NCBI GenBank assembly: GCA_021234155.1
Contig: JAJEKV010000010.1
Location: 21,600,833-21,664,832 of the forward strand
Length of the DNA stretch: 64,000 bases
Direction: 5' to 3'
Source of the DNA: Isoetes taiwanensis
Lineage: Eukaryota; Streptophyta; Lycopodiopsida; Isoetales; Isoetaceae
The notes below the pieces were generated by a model, which ran no database searches, was not told where the DNA came from, and saw nothing but the letters and a program-made list of their open reading frames with translations. This document shows, piece after piece, positions 31,906 through 44,369 of this stretch; position 1 is the stretch's first letter, and every line of letters starts with the position of its first letter. The position numbers were made by a program, and so were the translations under genes.

Positions 31906-32677
31906 GATAAACGTGCACTACAACCCCAACATTTGGTCCACAGCTGAAAACAACAGTAAAAACACAATACGGGTTGTTTTTTTGAAGATTTGAAAAAAAA
32001 CCTACATGTAGTTATACGAACGTGTGGTTTTTCAAGGATATGCTGTAGTTTTTCTTAAGGAGCCATGGTTTTTTTTTTAAAGAATGTGTGATTTCTTAAG
32101 GAGGCGTAGTTTCTTTTTTAAGGATGTGTTGTTTTCTCAGGTTGTATGGTTTTTTGAAGGGTTGTTTTTTGTAAGGTGTTGTTTTTTAAGGTATTGTTTT
32201 CTTGAGGTGTGGTTTTTTATGGTTTTCTAAGAATCCATGTATGACCAAGTTGTCCACATGCCATTATGTGAGAGCTTGTAGAGCGTGAAACTTGAAGACA
32301 TTCATCACTTGGCAACTTGTAGCGAAGAACTATGGACACTGGTTTGGCATCATATAGGGATTTCTTAAAGAATACTTGATCACAAGCCTTGAAGTCAATG
32401 GTTGAAGACCCCAAAGTGGAAGTTTGGAAGACCACTTGAATTTCAATGGTACTTCGCATGAGCCATGATGTTAGTTCTTAAGGTATGATTTGCTATTTCC
32501 CAAGGTCTTCACTACCATTCCACCCAGAAAAATCATCTCTTTAGCCATCATTTTCTCCCTTTTCATACACCATTGCCATTTGTCGAGACCAAAGTTTGCA
32601 AGACCATTTTTCCTAGTCAAAAGTACACCATTTATCCATCACATACAAAAAATTGCTAAAATTCCATCCAATTTAGC
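31906..32677. other. T/G-rich non-coding stretch
   Basis: 32010-32230 is a low-complexity run of words such as GTGTGGTTTTTT and TTTTTTAAGGATGTG. Complementary-type words (AAAACAACAC, AAACCACATGTT) occur at 46400-46600 and 56880-57100. It may be the non-coding edge of the same element family. Confidence 0.35.
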
Positions 32678-34015
32678 TCAGGCTCAAACATGCCAAGGTG
32701 GCTCAAACATGCCATGCAGGCTCCAATATGCCACCTAGGCTCTAACATGCCACCTAGGCTCAAACATGCCACGTGGGCTAGTCAAGGTGGCTCAAACATG
32801 TCATGCGGGCTCCAACATGCAACCTAGGCTCTAACATGCCAAGGTGGCTCAAACATGTCACGTGGGCTCCAACATGCCACCCAGGCTCCATCATGCCAAG
32901 GTGGCTAAAACATGCCACCTAGGGGCTCAAACATGCCACCTCGACTCCAACATGCCACCTAGAATCAAACATGCCAAGGTGGCTCAAACATGCCAAAGAG
33001 GCTCCAACATGCCAAGGTGGCTCAAACATGCCACGTGGGCTCCAACATGCCACCTAGGCTCCATCATGCCAAGGTGGCTCAAACATGCCACCTAGGCTCA
33101 AACATGCCAAGGTGGATCAAACATGCCACGCAGGCTCCAACATTCCACCTAGGTTCCAACATGCCAAGGTGGCTCAAACATGCCAATGGGCTCCAACATG
33201 CCACCTAGGCTCAAACATGCCATGCGCGCTCCAAGATGCCACCTTGGCTCCAACATGCCACATGGGCTCCAACATGCCAAGGTGGCTTAAACATGCCACC
33301 TAGGCTCAAACATGCCAAGATGGCTCAAACATGCCACACGGGCTCCAGCATGCCACCTAGGCTCAAACATGCCAAGGTGGCTCAAAGATGCCACATGGGC
33401 TCCAACATCCACCTTGGCTCAAACATGCCAAGGTGGCTCAAACATGCCATCAGGGGGCTCCAACATGCCAAGGTGGCTCAAACATGCCATGCAGGCGCAA
33501 ACATGCCACCTAGGCTCAATATGCCAAGGTGGCTCCAACATGCCACCTAGGCTCCAACGTGCCACCTAGGCTCAAACATGCGAAGGTGGCTCAAACATGC
33601 CACCTAGGCTTCAATATCCACCTACGCTTAAACATGCCAAGATGGCTCAAACATGCCACCTAGGCTCCAACATGCCAAGGTGGCTCAAACATGCCACATG
33701 GGCTCCAACATGCCAAGGTGGCTCAAACATGCCACGTGGGCTCCAATATGCCACCTAGGCTCCAACATGCCACTTAGGCTTCAACATACGAAGGTGGCTC
33801 AACCATGCCACTCATGTCAAACATGCTAAGGTGGCTCAAACATGCCAAGGTGGCTCAAACATGCCACGCGGGCTCCAACATGCCAAGATGGCTCAAATAT
33901 GCCACTTAGGCTCGAACATGCCAAGGTGGTTGAAACATGCCATGTGGGCTCCAACATGCCACCTAGGCTCCAACATGACAAGGTGGCTCAGGCATGCCAC
34001 CTAGGCACTCCAAGC
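32678..34015 (+). repeat. 19-bp minisatellite, left end
   Basis: About 70 units alternate between CTCAAACATGCCAAGGTGG, CTCCAACATGCCACCTAGG and CTCCAACATGCCACGTGGG. Units contain CCTAGG or CACGTG sub-palindromes. Long open frames here (for example 32844-33550) arise because the unit lacks stop codons in the plus frames; they are not genes. Confidence 0.85.
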
Positions 34016-35046
34016 GGTGACATGGCATGCCAACTAAGCAAGGCCAAGTTTTGACTAGGCCAAAAATGAAAAGATGTCCATCTTTGGTCTTTTCATTGGG
34101 TGATGTTGGCAAATTTTGGTTGACATGGCTAGATGGTGGTGATATGGACATGATGGCTGGGACTTTATGCAAGAAATATGATAACCTTTAGAATTTTTGG
34201 TAGAGGAGTTTGGCAAGGGATAGAATAGAGGGATCTTGAAGAACTTAAACGCTGACAGCTTTCCCCAAATCAAACCAGGCCAGGACTTCGCACAGCTTCC
34301 TCACCAGAGGGGAGAGGCTAGACCCCAGGAGACGGACCTCATAAAGGTTGCGGAGGTAGCCTTTCCTGCCAACGATCCTTTGGGAGGGCAAATGCCAATG
34401 CCCCCCCTCCTGGAGCTCGGTTTCCCTATCCGACTGTTGAATCCACCGTTCAATAATCTGCTTCAAGTAAATTCAAAAAAATCCAAGATCCGTCTGAAAG
34501 AACTTATCAAACCGTGAAGTGTCCTAGGGTCGACCGTGTAGAAACCCAAGTGTTTTGTCGTCCAAACAGTACAAAGGCTCCAAAATGGAGATTTGACTTC
34601 GCCATGACATTCGAAATGGAAAATTTACTCTAGGGACCAAGTTACATGGTCATTTTTGGCAACAAAAGAAACACGAACCTCTACATGATAGTATTCCGCA
34701 GCCACCTCTTAGGCCAATTGACTACAAACATGTTGGACATGAGCTACCTTGGCGCTTCTTGGAGAAAGGGTGGTCTTCCGCCCACGAAACTTGGTCTCGA
34801 GGGTAATGTCGATGTCCATTGGCAGAGTCAGTTTATAGTTCCGGAGTGGGAGAGTTGCCCATCCATGGCCAAGGGTCCTCGGGAGAGGACCTTTGGGGCG
34901 AACTGCTAGGTTATTGAAGGGTTTGCTAGGTTATTGAAGGGTTTACGTTATGGAGGTCGCGATTTAGTCGGTTGCACTTGGGACATGGTCAAGAAGCTGC
35001 AGTTAAAAACATGAAGCAATAGGAACTAAAGGAATGGGGTTTGGAT
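34016..35046 (+). repeat. Foldback left arm
   Basis: Pairs with 35132-36280. Matching landmarks are the GAAAAGATGTCCATCTTTGG, GGTGGTCTTCCGCCCACGAA and AATGGGGTTTGGAT segments and their complements. Divergence and small indels are visible. A short direct duplication AGGTTATTGAAGGGTTT lies at 34909-34944. Confidence 0.75.
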
Positions 35047-35131
35047 CTATTGGCCATCCCGAATGATCCCAAATAATTTTGCTACTACAAAAAGGCGCTC
35101 TTGGCTTTTATTTGCCATTATGGGAGGAGGA

Positions 35132-36280
35132 TAAATCCAAACCCCATTCTGTCAATTCCTATTGCTTTGTGTTTTCATTTGCAGCTTCTCGGCCATGTCC
35201 CAAGTGCAACCGACTAAAACTCGGCCTCCAAAACGTAAACCCTTCAATAACCTAGCAACACACAGGGTTTACATTTCGGAGGCCATATCCTAATCAGATT
35301 TGACCAGGATCTTGCACAAAGTCATCACGTAGAGGGAGGGTGTTGACGCCAGAAGAGGGACCCTTAAAACCTTCCAGAAGCAGTTCACCCCAAAGGTCCT
35401 CTCCCAAAGGCCCTTGGCCACGGACATGCAACTCTCCCACTCCGAAATTGTAAACTGACTCTGCCAATGGACTCAAAACGTCGAGATTACCCTCGGGACC
35501 AAGTTTCGTGGGCAGAAGACCACCCTTTCTCCAAGAAGCGCCAAAGTAGCTCATGTCCAATACATTCCTAGTCAATTGGCGTAAGAGATGGCTGCAGAAT
35601 ATTGTCATGTAGAGGGTTCGTGTTTCTTTCGTTGCCAAAAATGACCGTATAACTTGGTCCCTAGGGTAATGTCACTATTTCGGATGACATGGCGAAGTCG
35701 AATCTCCATTCCGGAGCCTTTGTACTGCTCGAACGACAAAACACTTGGGTTTCTACATGGTCGAGTGCAGGACGCTTCACGGTTTGATAAGTTCCCCCGG
35801 ATGGATCTTGGATTTTTTTGAACCTGCTCGAAGCAGGTTACTTGAATGGTGGATTCAACGGTCAGATAGAGAAATCGAGTTCAGGAAGGAGGGCATTGGC
35901 ATTTGCACGCCCGAAGGAGCGCTGGCAGGAAAGGCTACCTCGGCAACCTTTCTGAGCTTCGTCCACTGGGGTCTGGCCTCTTCCCTTTGGTGAGAAAGCT
36001 GTGCAAATTCCTGGCCTGGTTCGATTTGGGGAAGGGTGTCAGCGCATGATCCCTCTATTCTATATCCATTGCCAAACTCCTCTACCAAAAATTCCAAAGG
36101 TTATCATATTTCTTGCATAAAGTCCTAGTCATCATGTCCATGTCACCACCATCTAGCCATGTCACCCAAAATTTGCCAACATCACCCAATGAAAAGACCA
36201 AAGATGGACATCTTTTTATTTTTGGCCTGGTCAAAACTTGGCCTTGCTTACTTGGCATGCCATGTCACCATTTGGAGTGC
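35132..36280 (-). repeat. Foldback right arm
   Basis: Reverse complement of the left arm, from ATCCAAACCCCATT outward to CTTGGCATGCCATGTCACC. It is somewhat longer because of small indels. Frames inside (such as the minus frame at 35294-35638) have no recognised motif. Confidence 0.75.
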
Positions 36281-36660
36281 CTAGATGGCATGCTTGAGCC
36301 TAGGTGGCATGCTTGAGCCACCTTGGCATGTTGGAGCCTAGGTGGCGTATTTGAGCCCGGGTGGCATGTTTGAGCCAATTTGGCATGTTGGAGCCTAGGT
36401 GGCATGTTTGAGCCACTTTGTCATGTTGGAGCCTAGGTGGCGTATTAGAGCCACCTTGGCACGTTGGAGCCTATTTGGCATGGTTGAGCCACCTAGGCAT
36501 GTTAGAGCCTAGGTGGCATGTTGGAGCCTAGGTGGCATGTTTCAGCCATATTTGCATGTTGGAGCCCACGTGGCATGGTTGAGCCACCTTGGCATGCTGG
36601 AGCCTAGGTGGTATGTTTGAGCCATCTTGGCATGTTGGAGCCTAGGTAACATGTCACCCA
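36281..36660 (-). repeat. 19-bp minisatellite, right end
   Basis: About 18-20 units of GAGCCTAGGTGGCATGTT(T/G), the reverse complement of the left array but much shorter. Units contain CCTAGG and CCTTGG. The asymmetry suggests independent expansion or loss after insertion. Confidence 0.8.
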
Positions 36661-38380
36661 AAATTTGCCAATGTCACCTTGGCACATTGACAAGGTCTCC
36701 CTCCTGTAATTTTTGTGATATCTCTCTCCACATCGGGAACTTCCACCTAGGCTCTAGGTGTTCTGAGCTATCTGTCATTTGGATTATTCCAGAGTGTTGC
36801 TCTAGGTAAAATGTTAAAGCTTTATATCACCTTGATTTAGTAGCTTAACGGCCCTTGTGATATTCTGCATCTTATATTTATTCTCTGCCTCACATTCAGG
36901 CTTGCAAGTTTGCAAAATTAGAATAGCATAATGTTATGCTTTCCTATGACTTTAGTGATTTGCAAATCAAAATACGTGGCCATTATTTTTGCTCCTCATT
37001 GTGGCTTTCGGGTAAACTACTTTGCATCTTCTATTCTGCAACGTCGAACCTTTCTAACATGACATGTACAATCTATTTTTTGATTTGTTGATTGCTTCTA
37101 AATTTCGTTTTCATGGAGAGACCATTTTGTATAACATTTTAATTGAAAGAGGAGGAGATTTTCTGTTTTCCTTGCCCATCTAATATAAGCAGCTTCCAAT
37201 GGTTTTATTTCTTTCTTATTCTCAAATTATTGTGTGCAAAATACATGAAGACTATTTTAACATATCTAACTTGCCATGCAGGCAGATCCAAGATCCAGTA
37301 TGTGAGCATCCTTTCTGTGCTCACCATCCAGCCAGATATGAGACTCCAATTTTCTACATATGGTATCTGATCATGTGCCCTTATGCTTGGTACAATCTTT
37401 GCTTGGCATTTCTTGCCATTCATTGGAATTCTGTTCTAATGCAGTTGACAATCTTTAAAATGTTCCAGAATTATCTTCTATTCCGCAACATCAAACTTTT
37501 CTAAAATGACTTTTACAATCTATCTTTTGATTTGTTGGCTGTTAGAGCTTCTTCTATGGGGAGATCATTTTTTTATGACATTTGAATTTGCTATTCACTG
37601 AGGAGGAGATTTCCTGTTTTCCTTGCCCATCTAATATAATCTCGAAGTTGCCATGTAGCCAAGACCATGTAGTTGAGACCAGACAGATCAGTCCAATGAG
37701 GTTGGTCGTGGATTTAGACTATATAAAAAGATGGTGTTACAAAACGAAGTGGGAGTGTAGAAACTCAGAGACAAATTGTAAAATCGAGAGATAATTGTAT
37801 GGAAGAAGAGCTGAAGAAGTACCCAAACCGAGGCGCATGCATGTTCTAAGGATCTGTTTTATAAAATTAACGATATAGAAAGTTATAGTGATCGGAGTGA
37901 CATGCTGATGGAGTTGTATCATGTGCAACAATTGTCTACCTTATTGTCATACGCAGGTGACCATTTACGGGTATTAGATGACAACACTGTGAACAATGAG
38001 TCAGAAAGAGTTACAGATGATCAAGGAGTCATGTGGCCAGCTGCTTCTAGACACTATCATACGCCAAAGGCATTATATATATTATCTGCAGATGGTAAGT
38101 GTATGGGTGCCTGGGTCCTGCTGACATTGCACATGAAGAAGTAATCTTGAAGGTATCGCTGCTTCACAGAAATATGATAAGAAATTGGACGGTTGGGAAC
38201 ATAAACAAGCACATGGATATTCCAACACTGCATCTCGAAACAATGCCCGTTCTTGCAACAGTGGTGTGGATTGATCAGGAGGTAGCCAGGAAATAAGTCC
38301 CATTTCTCATTTTGATGCCCGAGCAAATTATTCCAGAAGTCAAAGAAAGAGTGAATTATCAAAGGCTTTGCGAAAGATAA
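36661..38380. other. AT-rich spacer with a degenerate direct duplication
   Basis: No gene was recognised. Segments at about 37025-37195 and 37475-37635 are related (TCTATTCxGCAAC, AGGAGGAGATTTxCTGTTTT, CTTGCCCATCTAATATAA). Confidence 0.4.
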
Positions 38381-38393
38381 ATTGGCCAATGGA
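38381..38393 (+). repeat. Left target-site duplication of the LINE
   Basis: ATTGGCCAATGGA here is repeated exactly at 44357-44369 after the poly(A) tract. It marks target-primed insertion. Confidence 0.85.
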
Positions 38394-40579
38394 CGCAGCA
38401 GAAGCGGAAGCGGAGGCGGCTGTCGGGAGTCGGCCAGGTATACGCAACGGGGCCCCATGGCCCCCGAATCGCCCTGCCATCGCCAGAGCAGGCTGGACTT
38501 CAGCCATCTGGCAGACTTCTGAGGTCTACAAACCGTCCCCAGCCGATGGGGTTTCCAACAGTTCTGACCCAAAAATTGGGGCTTTTGCCCTGCATAAGGT
38601 AAATCATCCCTGCATTTCGGTAAATAAGATTCCAGGCCCATCTGCAGCCGCCCCTGCTCCACATAGTATAAATCATTCCCCAAAGGGCAATGGAGTAGGT
38701 AAGGCATTGGCAGGGGAAGATCTAGCATCAAAGGCAACTGTGAGCGCCATTAGTGCTATCCGTAAATTGAAAACTGTTATGTTAGGGGCAGGGACAGGAG
38801 ATAGTGCAGGTGGGCAGGAAAAATTCACACAGTGCAGCAGATCAGATTCACCCTTGGAAGCTTCTCCGATGGAAGAAGCAGAAACCGTAGTAAACGAAAA
38901 AGATTTAGATGCAAATAAAAAATTAGCAGAGACGAAGCACAAATCCGCAGGTTTGATAGGCGCTATAATGGAAGAGAAATGGAGAGCGGAGAGCTTCAGA
39001 AAAGACTGATACTACAAAAATTTCAACTGAAGAAGGGCAGAACAACACTGCAAATCTTGACTCGGTTAGTGGCGGTGCAAGGAGTAATGCAAGGGAGGCT
39101 TGGAAAAACGACGACACAATAGCAAGAATCAACAAGCCTAGATTCTCAGAATGGATAAAGAACAGTGTGCCAAAAGAAACAGCCAGGAGTCTGAGAGTAG
39201 ATGCAGCACTTAAAACAGTAGAAGCAGGTTTTGCCCAAGATCTGGGCAAACTAAATATAGGCCAGCCTGAAAAAAAAGGAACTGAAAGAGAAGGAAATAT
39301 GGAAGTAGAGGAGGAATCTGACTTTCCCATAGCAGAGATAGACCATGGTATGCATGTAAAAGTGGTGGAGAATTTGGTATCACGCTCTGTTATAGGATTC
39401 TTTACAGGAGGATTCCTGGACTTGCGCAAACTAGAATTCTGGCTGTCAACACACTTAAAAAGGTTAGGTTTGCCTCAGCATGAATCCCTAAAGGCACTAG
39501 GTGGCAACTTCTTCCTCATTTTATTCCATAGCGAAGACACAGTAGATAAGATGGTGGCTCGCGCTGCAGACACCTTTATGGGGGAATACATCTTATACCA
39601 ATATTATTCTCCTGGCTTCTCCCCCCATCAAATGTCAGCAATTAAGATCCCATGCTGGTTGGAGATCGAACACCTACCTCCAGACATGCTGATACCTGAG
39701 TTTTTAAAGGTTATTGCTAACACAATAGGCGCTTATATCTCACATTCCATAGCCAGAGGGCCAAGGATTTGTGTAGCAATTCCAGCAAAGGCGAGCATAC
39801 CCAAGGGGGTGATAGTTAAGAGTGGCAATTGCTCTTTCAAATTTCCCTTGAAGTTGACTAACAAATGGGAAATATACAGAATGTTTCCAGATCTAAAAAT
39901 TGAAGGGCTGGAAGAGAACCCACAGGCAAGATCTAAAGAAGAAATGAGCTCTCAGCATCATGCACAGAATGATAATCCTCATGTTCCCCCCACAAGTTCT
40001 GGGGTCCCAACGAGCCACCCCACTGTTCCTGTAACAATTACCCCATTTGCTCCAAGTCGGGGAGTAGAAACCCCTAACACCAGCAACGCGACATCTCCAA
40101 CCAAAAAACCCACAGCAGATCCTATCATCTCTACAACTACTAAGGGCTCGTCAAAAACAGAAGGTCAAACTTGGGAAGTGAGGGGGGGCAGGCAAAAAGG
40201 GAGAACCAGAACTATTGCTCGAAAAAGCGGAGGGCCTCGCCCAAAGTCCCCTCCTCAGATGTCTCTCAGCAGTCAAATCGTCTCTGAGGTAAACAATCCC
40301 TTCTCTCAGTACATTAAAGAAATAATGAATTCAGAGGAGGCATTGCCAGAAAAGGTGAAAGTACTTCAAGGAGATATTGTAGTATGTGGAGAGTTGGCAG
40401 CTATAGAGAGTGCCCTCCCACTACACAAGAATCGGTGGGCAGACCTCCCAACGGAAGATGAGAATGGGATGGACGAAGATCCTCCCAATGTAACAGGGAA
40501 AAAAAATAAAAAGGAAAACGTAATAGAAACAGATGGGACGGGGAACATGAAAAGGAAGAAAGGGTCTCCAAACATCTAA
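38394..40579 (+). pseudogene. LINE ORF1 (DUF4283-type RNA-binding protein), one frameshift
   Basis: The N-terminal part is open to 39009. The sense then continues in the next frame (from KTDTTKISTEEG) to 40579, so a single-base shift near 39000 splits the ORF. The middle carries FLDLRKLEFWLSTHLKRLG, then MGEYILYQYYSPGFSPHQM and IPCWLEIEHLPPDMLIPEF. That 'W-x-x-GF' to 'IPxWLxIxxLPxxxxxxxF' run is the DUF4283-like RNA-binding fold of plant LINE ORF1. It is followed by a basic, Ser/Thr/Pro-rich tail (GRTRTIARKSGGPRP). I see no CCHC zinc knuckle. The role is binding the element RNA. Confidence 0.7.
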
Positions 40580-43500
40580 TGAATCATAAGATCCTAAGCT
40601 GGAATATCAGGGGAGTAAAATCCTCGGAATACAAGAAAAGCAGATTATCAAACGCAATCAAGGAGATAAATCCAGACGTAATATGCCTACAGGAGCATAA
40701 GTGTAAACAGGGGGAGATATATGAATTGTTCAACACAATAGGTAAAGAATACGTGGGTATCGCTGCAGTAAAAGATACCTCTAGTGCAGGCACTTTGATC
40801 GCCTGGAAGAAGGACGTAAAAGTATGTGATTCACAGGTAGACAGGTTTGTTAGGTGGGCTATAATTCTATGGCAACACGAAGGTAGAATATGGGGTCTGG
40901 TGAATATTTATGCCCATAACAACCCCAGGGGCAGAGGTGCTTTATGGGCCACTCTCAGACATAGATTGAAAAGCTTTGGAAGTCAGGTAGCTTGGCTCAT
41001 GGCAGGGGATTTTAATATGGTGGAGGCAGCTGAGGATAGACAAGGGGTGTCGTCATAAATAGTACACGGGTTCGAGAAAGTTCAGTGGAGTAAATTGGTA
41101 GGATATGGGCTTCATGGAGCTGGACGGAGATAAGGAGTTTACATGGTGCAATGGATGGCTGGGAACGGGGAGGACGTACGCAAGACACGATAGATGCTAT
41201 ATGAATGACGTGGCTTTCTCCATCCTCCCAAATCTTCAAAGATCCAATCAATTAAAGAATGCTATCTCCAGTCATAATCCACAGGTAATATCTACTAAGA
41301 AATGTCAGTTTAGCACTTCTAAAACAGTATTCAAATTAAATACCAGGTATTTGAAAGACCCAGATTTTGTGGAGTCCTGCAAAAGCATATGGCAAACGGC
41401 TTTTAGTACGGGTTCTGGTATGGAAACCATGATAACCGCTCTGTCAAATATAAAAAACTATGCCAAAAGCTGGGGTAGAGCAAAAGTGCAAAAAGAAAGG
41501 GAAGAATTGGATATCCTTTATGGCCAACTCCTCTCACTTAGGGCATTGGGCCCCAATGATGGGATGGAGGAGAAAAGGATAATAGAACAGATAAAGACAA
41601 TAGAAGAGGTCAAGATAGTTGAAAATAGATGTAAAGCAGGATTGACCTGGCTAAAAGAAGCTGATAAATGCACAAAGTTCTTCTTTAAGACAACTAAAGA
41701 AAAGAAGAGATCCTCTATGTTATCATCCATCACTCATAACGATGGGTCAATTCTCAATTCTCCAGGAGATCTCAAAAGGTATTTATATTACCATTTCAAA
41801 GCTTTCTTTGGAGAACACAATTTACCATTTCAAGAGACTTTCGAAGAGCTGGTGGTCTCAAAAGTCTCAGCAATAATAGACTCTAGTCAGCAAGATATAC
41901 TAAGTCTTCCCCTCTCTATAGAGGACCTTCAAAAGGCCACCTTTCTACTGGCTAAAAATAAATGTCCAGGTATGGATGGAATTCCCATAGAATTCTATCA
42001 AAGCAATTGGGAATGGGTCAAGAAGAATATCTTCTCCACATATACAGACTTTATGCAAGCTGAAAATCTAAACCCAAGTCTGCTTTCTATAAGATCATAG
42101 CTAAGGCTATGGCAGAGAAGATTAAGCCAATTCTAGCTGAAGGCATCTCACAAGCCCAATCTGGCTTTCTACCAGGTAGGAGTATCCTGAGCAATGTCGC
42201 AACAGCATTTGAAGGTTTACATTGGGCTAGAAAAACAAGACAAAAGGTGACCTATCTAAAGCTAGACTTTACCAAAGCTTATGACAGTATCAGATGGAGT
42301 TTTCTGCATAAAATGATGCTCAAGTTGGGTTGTGGAAATATTTTTACAGAAGGGGTGATGAAACTTCTGCGATCTGCTCGAGCTTCTGTCTTATTCCAAG
42401 GTGATCCCTCTCCAATATTTGATATAAAGAGGGGCATCAGGCAAGGGTGCCCCCTTGCCCCATTCCTCTTCAATATTGCAGCAGAAGCGCTGTCACAAAT
42501 ATTCACGCAAGCCTCTGCAGACGGTATGATTCAGAGACTACAAATGTTGGATGGCTCTCAACAAATATGTAACCAATACGCAGATGACACTTTTCTATTC
42601 ATAGAGGCAGAGGAAGATAACCTGCCATGTGCAGGTAAATTGCTAGCGTCCTTCTCAATAGCCTCAGGTTGTCTCATAAATTGGAAAAAATGCGCAGTAC
42701 AGTGGCCTTTGGAAGACCCGCATCCTGCATGCTTGACAATCCTACCATGGAAAATAATCCCAGAGGGTGAGCATTCCAACTTGTTAGGTATTCCAGTGGG
42801 CATTAATATCGCTAATGCACAAATATGGGACGAAATACTGCTAGGCCTTCAGAAACACTTAAATTGGTGGAAGGTGGCAAAGCTATCACTTGCAAGACGG
42901 ATCACAGTGGCAAAACATGTGTTAAGCAATACTCATGTCTATATGTCATCAATTCTACTGGCCCCAAAGGAGAAGGCACAAGAGCTAGAAGGGTTAATCC
43001 GCAACTTCGTCTGGGGAAGGAACGAAGAAAGGGCAGTGGTCAAAATCGCTTGGTGGAAGTGCAAGAGAGATAAGACAGAAGGAGGAATTGGAATGGTCGA
43101 CATATCATTACAGAGCAAAGTATTAATTGCCAAATTCATATGGATGATCCTACAGAGAAGGGTGAAGTCTCCAGGTATGCACCTCATCAGCTTCATGTAA
43201 GCATAGTAAGCCCTCCGTGGTCACTCTTTTTTTATCTTAAGCCATGTAGAGAAGCATCTCCATTCCTAAAGGGTTTAATTTCGGCTTGGCAAGTCATAAA
43301 AAAACTTTTCACACTTGACATCAACAAGTTTGAAGCAGAGACCTCTCCTCCATGGTGGGTACCAATGCTACTGCATAACAAATAAGGCCCCTTAGGCATG
43401 GTGGCTGATGCAAGGATCGTAAAGAGGTGGAAAATTTGTGGAATTGATTCCTGTGCCCAGTGGTACAAGGGAGAGCAATTAGTAAGTTGGGCAGAATTTC

Positions 43501-44315
43501 AGGTTTGTTTTGCCTTAAAGGACGCAGACAAAACAATATGGGAAAGTGTGGCTACAGTACTCCCAAACACTATAACTACAGGAGATCAAAATCCATGGGT
43601 TCTGCACCCCGAGATTCAGCCTAACAAGTTTGTTAAATCAAGTTACAGAAGCTTGAGGACTAAGGGTGTACTCCCAATATCTACCAAATGGGAACTAGTG
43701 ATCACAGAGGAAAACCTAAAAAATATCTGGAGAGATGCATGGCAGAAATATCTGCCCCCACGGATAAACGCTTTCCTTTGGCAAGTGATACACAGGGTTC
43801 CAAGGGTCAATCAACTAGTCTCCAAATGGGACAATAAAGTCAGCCCACTATGCCCCATTTGTGAGGTTGAACAGGAATCCATTGAACATTGTCTGGTGGA
43901 ATGTGAGAAGCTGCAAGTAGTATGGGCATGGAGCCTGGATCGCTTTGAATACCCGTTAGGTACCAAGGAACTGTTGTTGGGTATCCTTCCCCTAGATTGG
44001 GGCACCACGAAGAAGGTGGCCTTCCATATAGCTAGAGGCTGGACAATCTGGTCAATATGGAAAAGAAGAAATGCCTTAGTCTTCAAAGAGAATCAAGAGG
44101 TCAAATCAACAAATCAGCTTCTACATACGATACAGGAAAGGCTAAAAAAATTCAGGCTAGTCTTTGAGAGCGAAGAAGAAGTAAAGGTTGAAATATGGGG
44201 CACCTACCTAAGTCTACACTTAGAACGTCCAAGAGAGCCATGTAGCTATCCCCATCTCAGATTTGCAGATGGGTGCACCCCTGCCATGTGGCTGTGTATC
44301 GTTCTCTTAAAGTAA
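40579..44315 (+). pseudogene. LINE ORF2 (endonuclease, reverse transcriptase, zf-RVT), multiply broken
   Basis: The ATG at 40579 overlaps the ORF1 stop. An APE-type endonuclease follows: ILSWNIRGVKSSEYKKS, VICLQEHKCK and MAGDFNMVEA. There is a TAA at about 41056 and a frameshift near 41103. The RT part has LLAKNKCPGMDGIPIEFY, but the next box ('ILIPKxxxxxxxxxWRPIxL') is missing, and the sense resumes in another frame at AFYKIIAKAMAEKIK near 42080, pointing to an internal deletion. KLDFTKAYDSIRW, RGIRQGCPLAPFLF and the catalytic YADD (NQYADDTFLF) are intact. A further shift near 43170 and a TAA at 43383 precede the zf-RVT region (INAFLWQVIHRVPRVNQL, SPLCPICEVEQESIEHCL). Confidence 0.8.
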
Positions 44316-44356
44316 ATAAAGTCTATTTTTTATCCCTCAAAAAAAAAAAAAAAAAA

Positions 44357-44369
44357 TTGGCCAATGGAG
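44357..44369 (+). repeat. Right target-site duplication of the LINE
   Basis: Exact copy of 38381-38393, directly after the poly(A) tract. Confidence 0.85.

Larger units (their letters stand above)
32678..36660. mobile_element. Foldback-type element: long inverted repeat with minisatellite ends
   Basis: Two arms (34016-35046 and 35132-36280) are reverse complements over about 1.1 kb, with an 85-bp unpaired centre. Beyond each arm lies an array of 19-bp units, CTCAAACATGCCAAGGTGG on the left and its reverse complement on the right. This is the architecture of foldback transposons, where long terminal inverted repeats contain tandem repeats. No transposase is encoded. Confidence 0.65.
38394..44357 (+). 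mobile_element. Full-length L1-type LINE, inactive
   Basis: The element is bounded by a 13-bp target-site duplication and ends in a 19-nt poly(A) tract (44339-44357) preceded by AATAAA at about 44315. It has ORF1 with a DUF4283-type domain and ORF2 with endonuclease, reverse transcriptase and zf-RVT regions. ORF1 and ORF2 overlap in TAATG at 40577-40581. Both ORFs carry breaks, so it cannot move by itself. Confidence 0.85.

Noticed and set aside
32844-33550. Met/Pro/Cys/His-rich proteins encoded by several overlapping frames
   Set aside because: They are translations of a 19-bp tandem repeat that lacks stop codons; all frames are open, and the frame rotates with each unit.
34055-36097. Paired frames in the foldback arms (for example YFGASWRKGGLLPTKLG)
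   Set aside because: Both arms encode mirror frames of moderate length, but with no known motif and with indels between arms; no evidence for translation.
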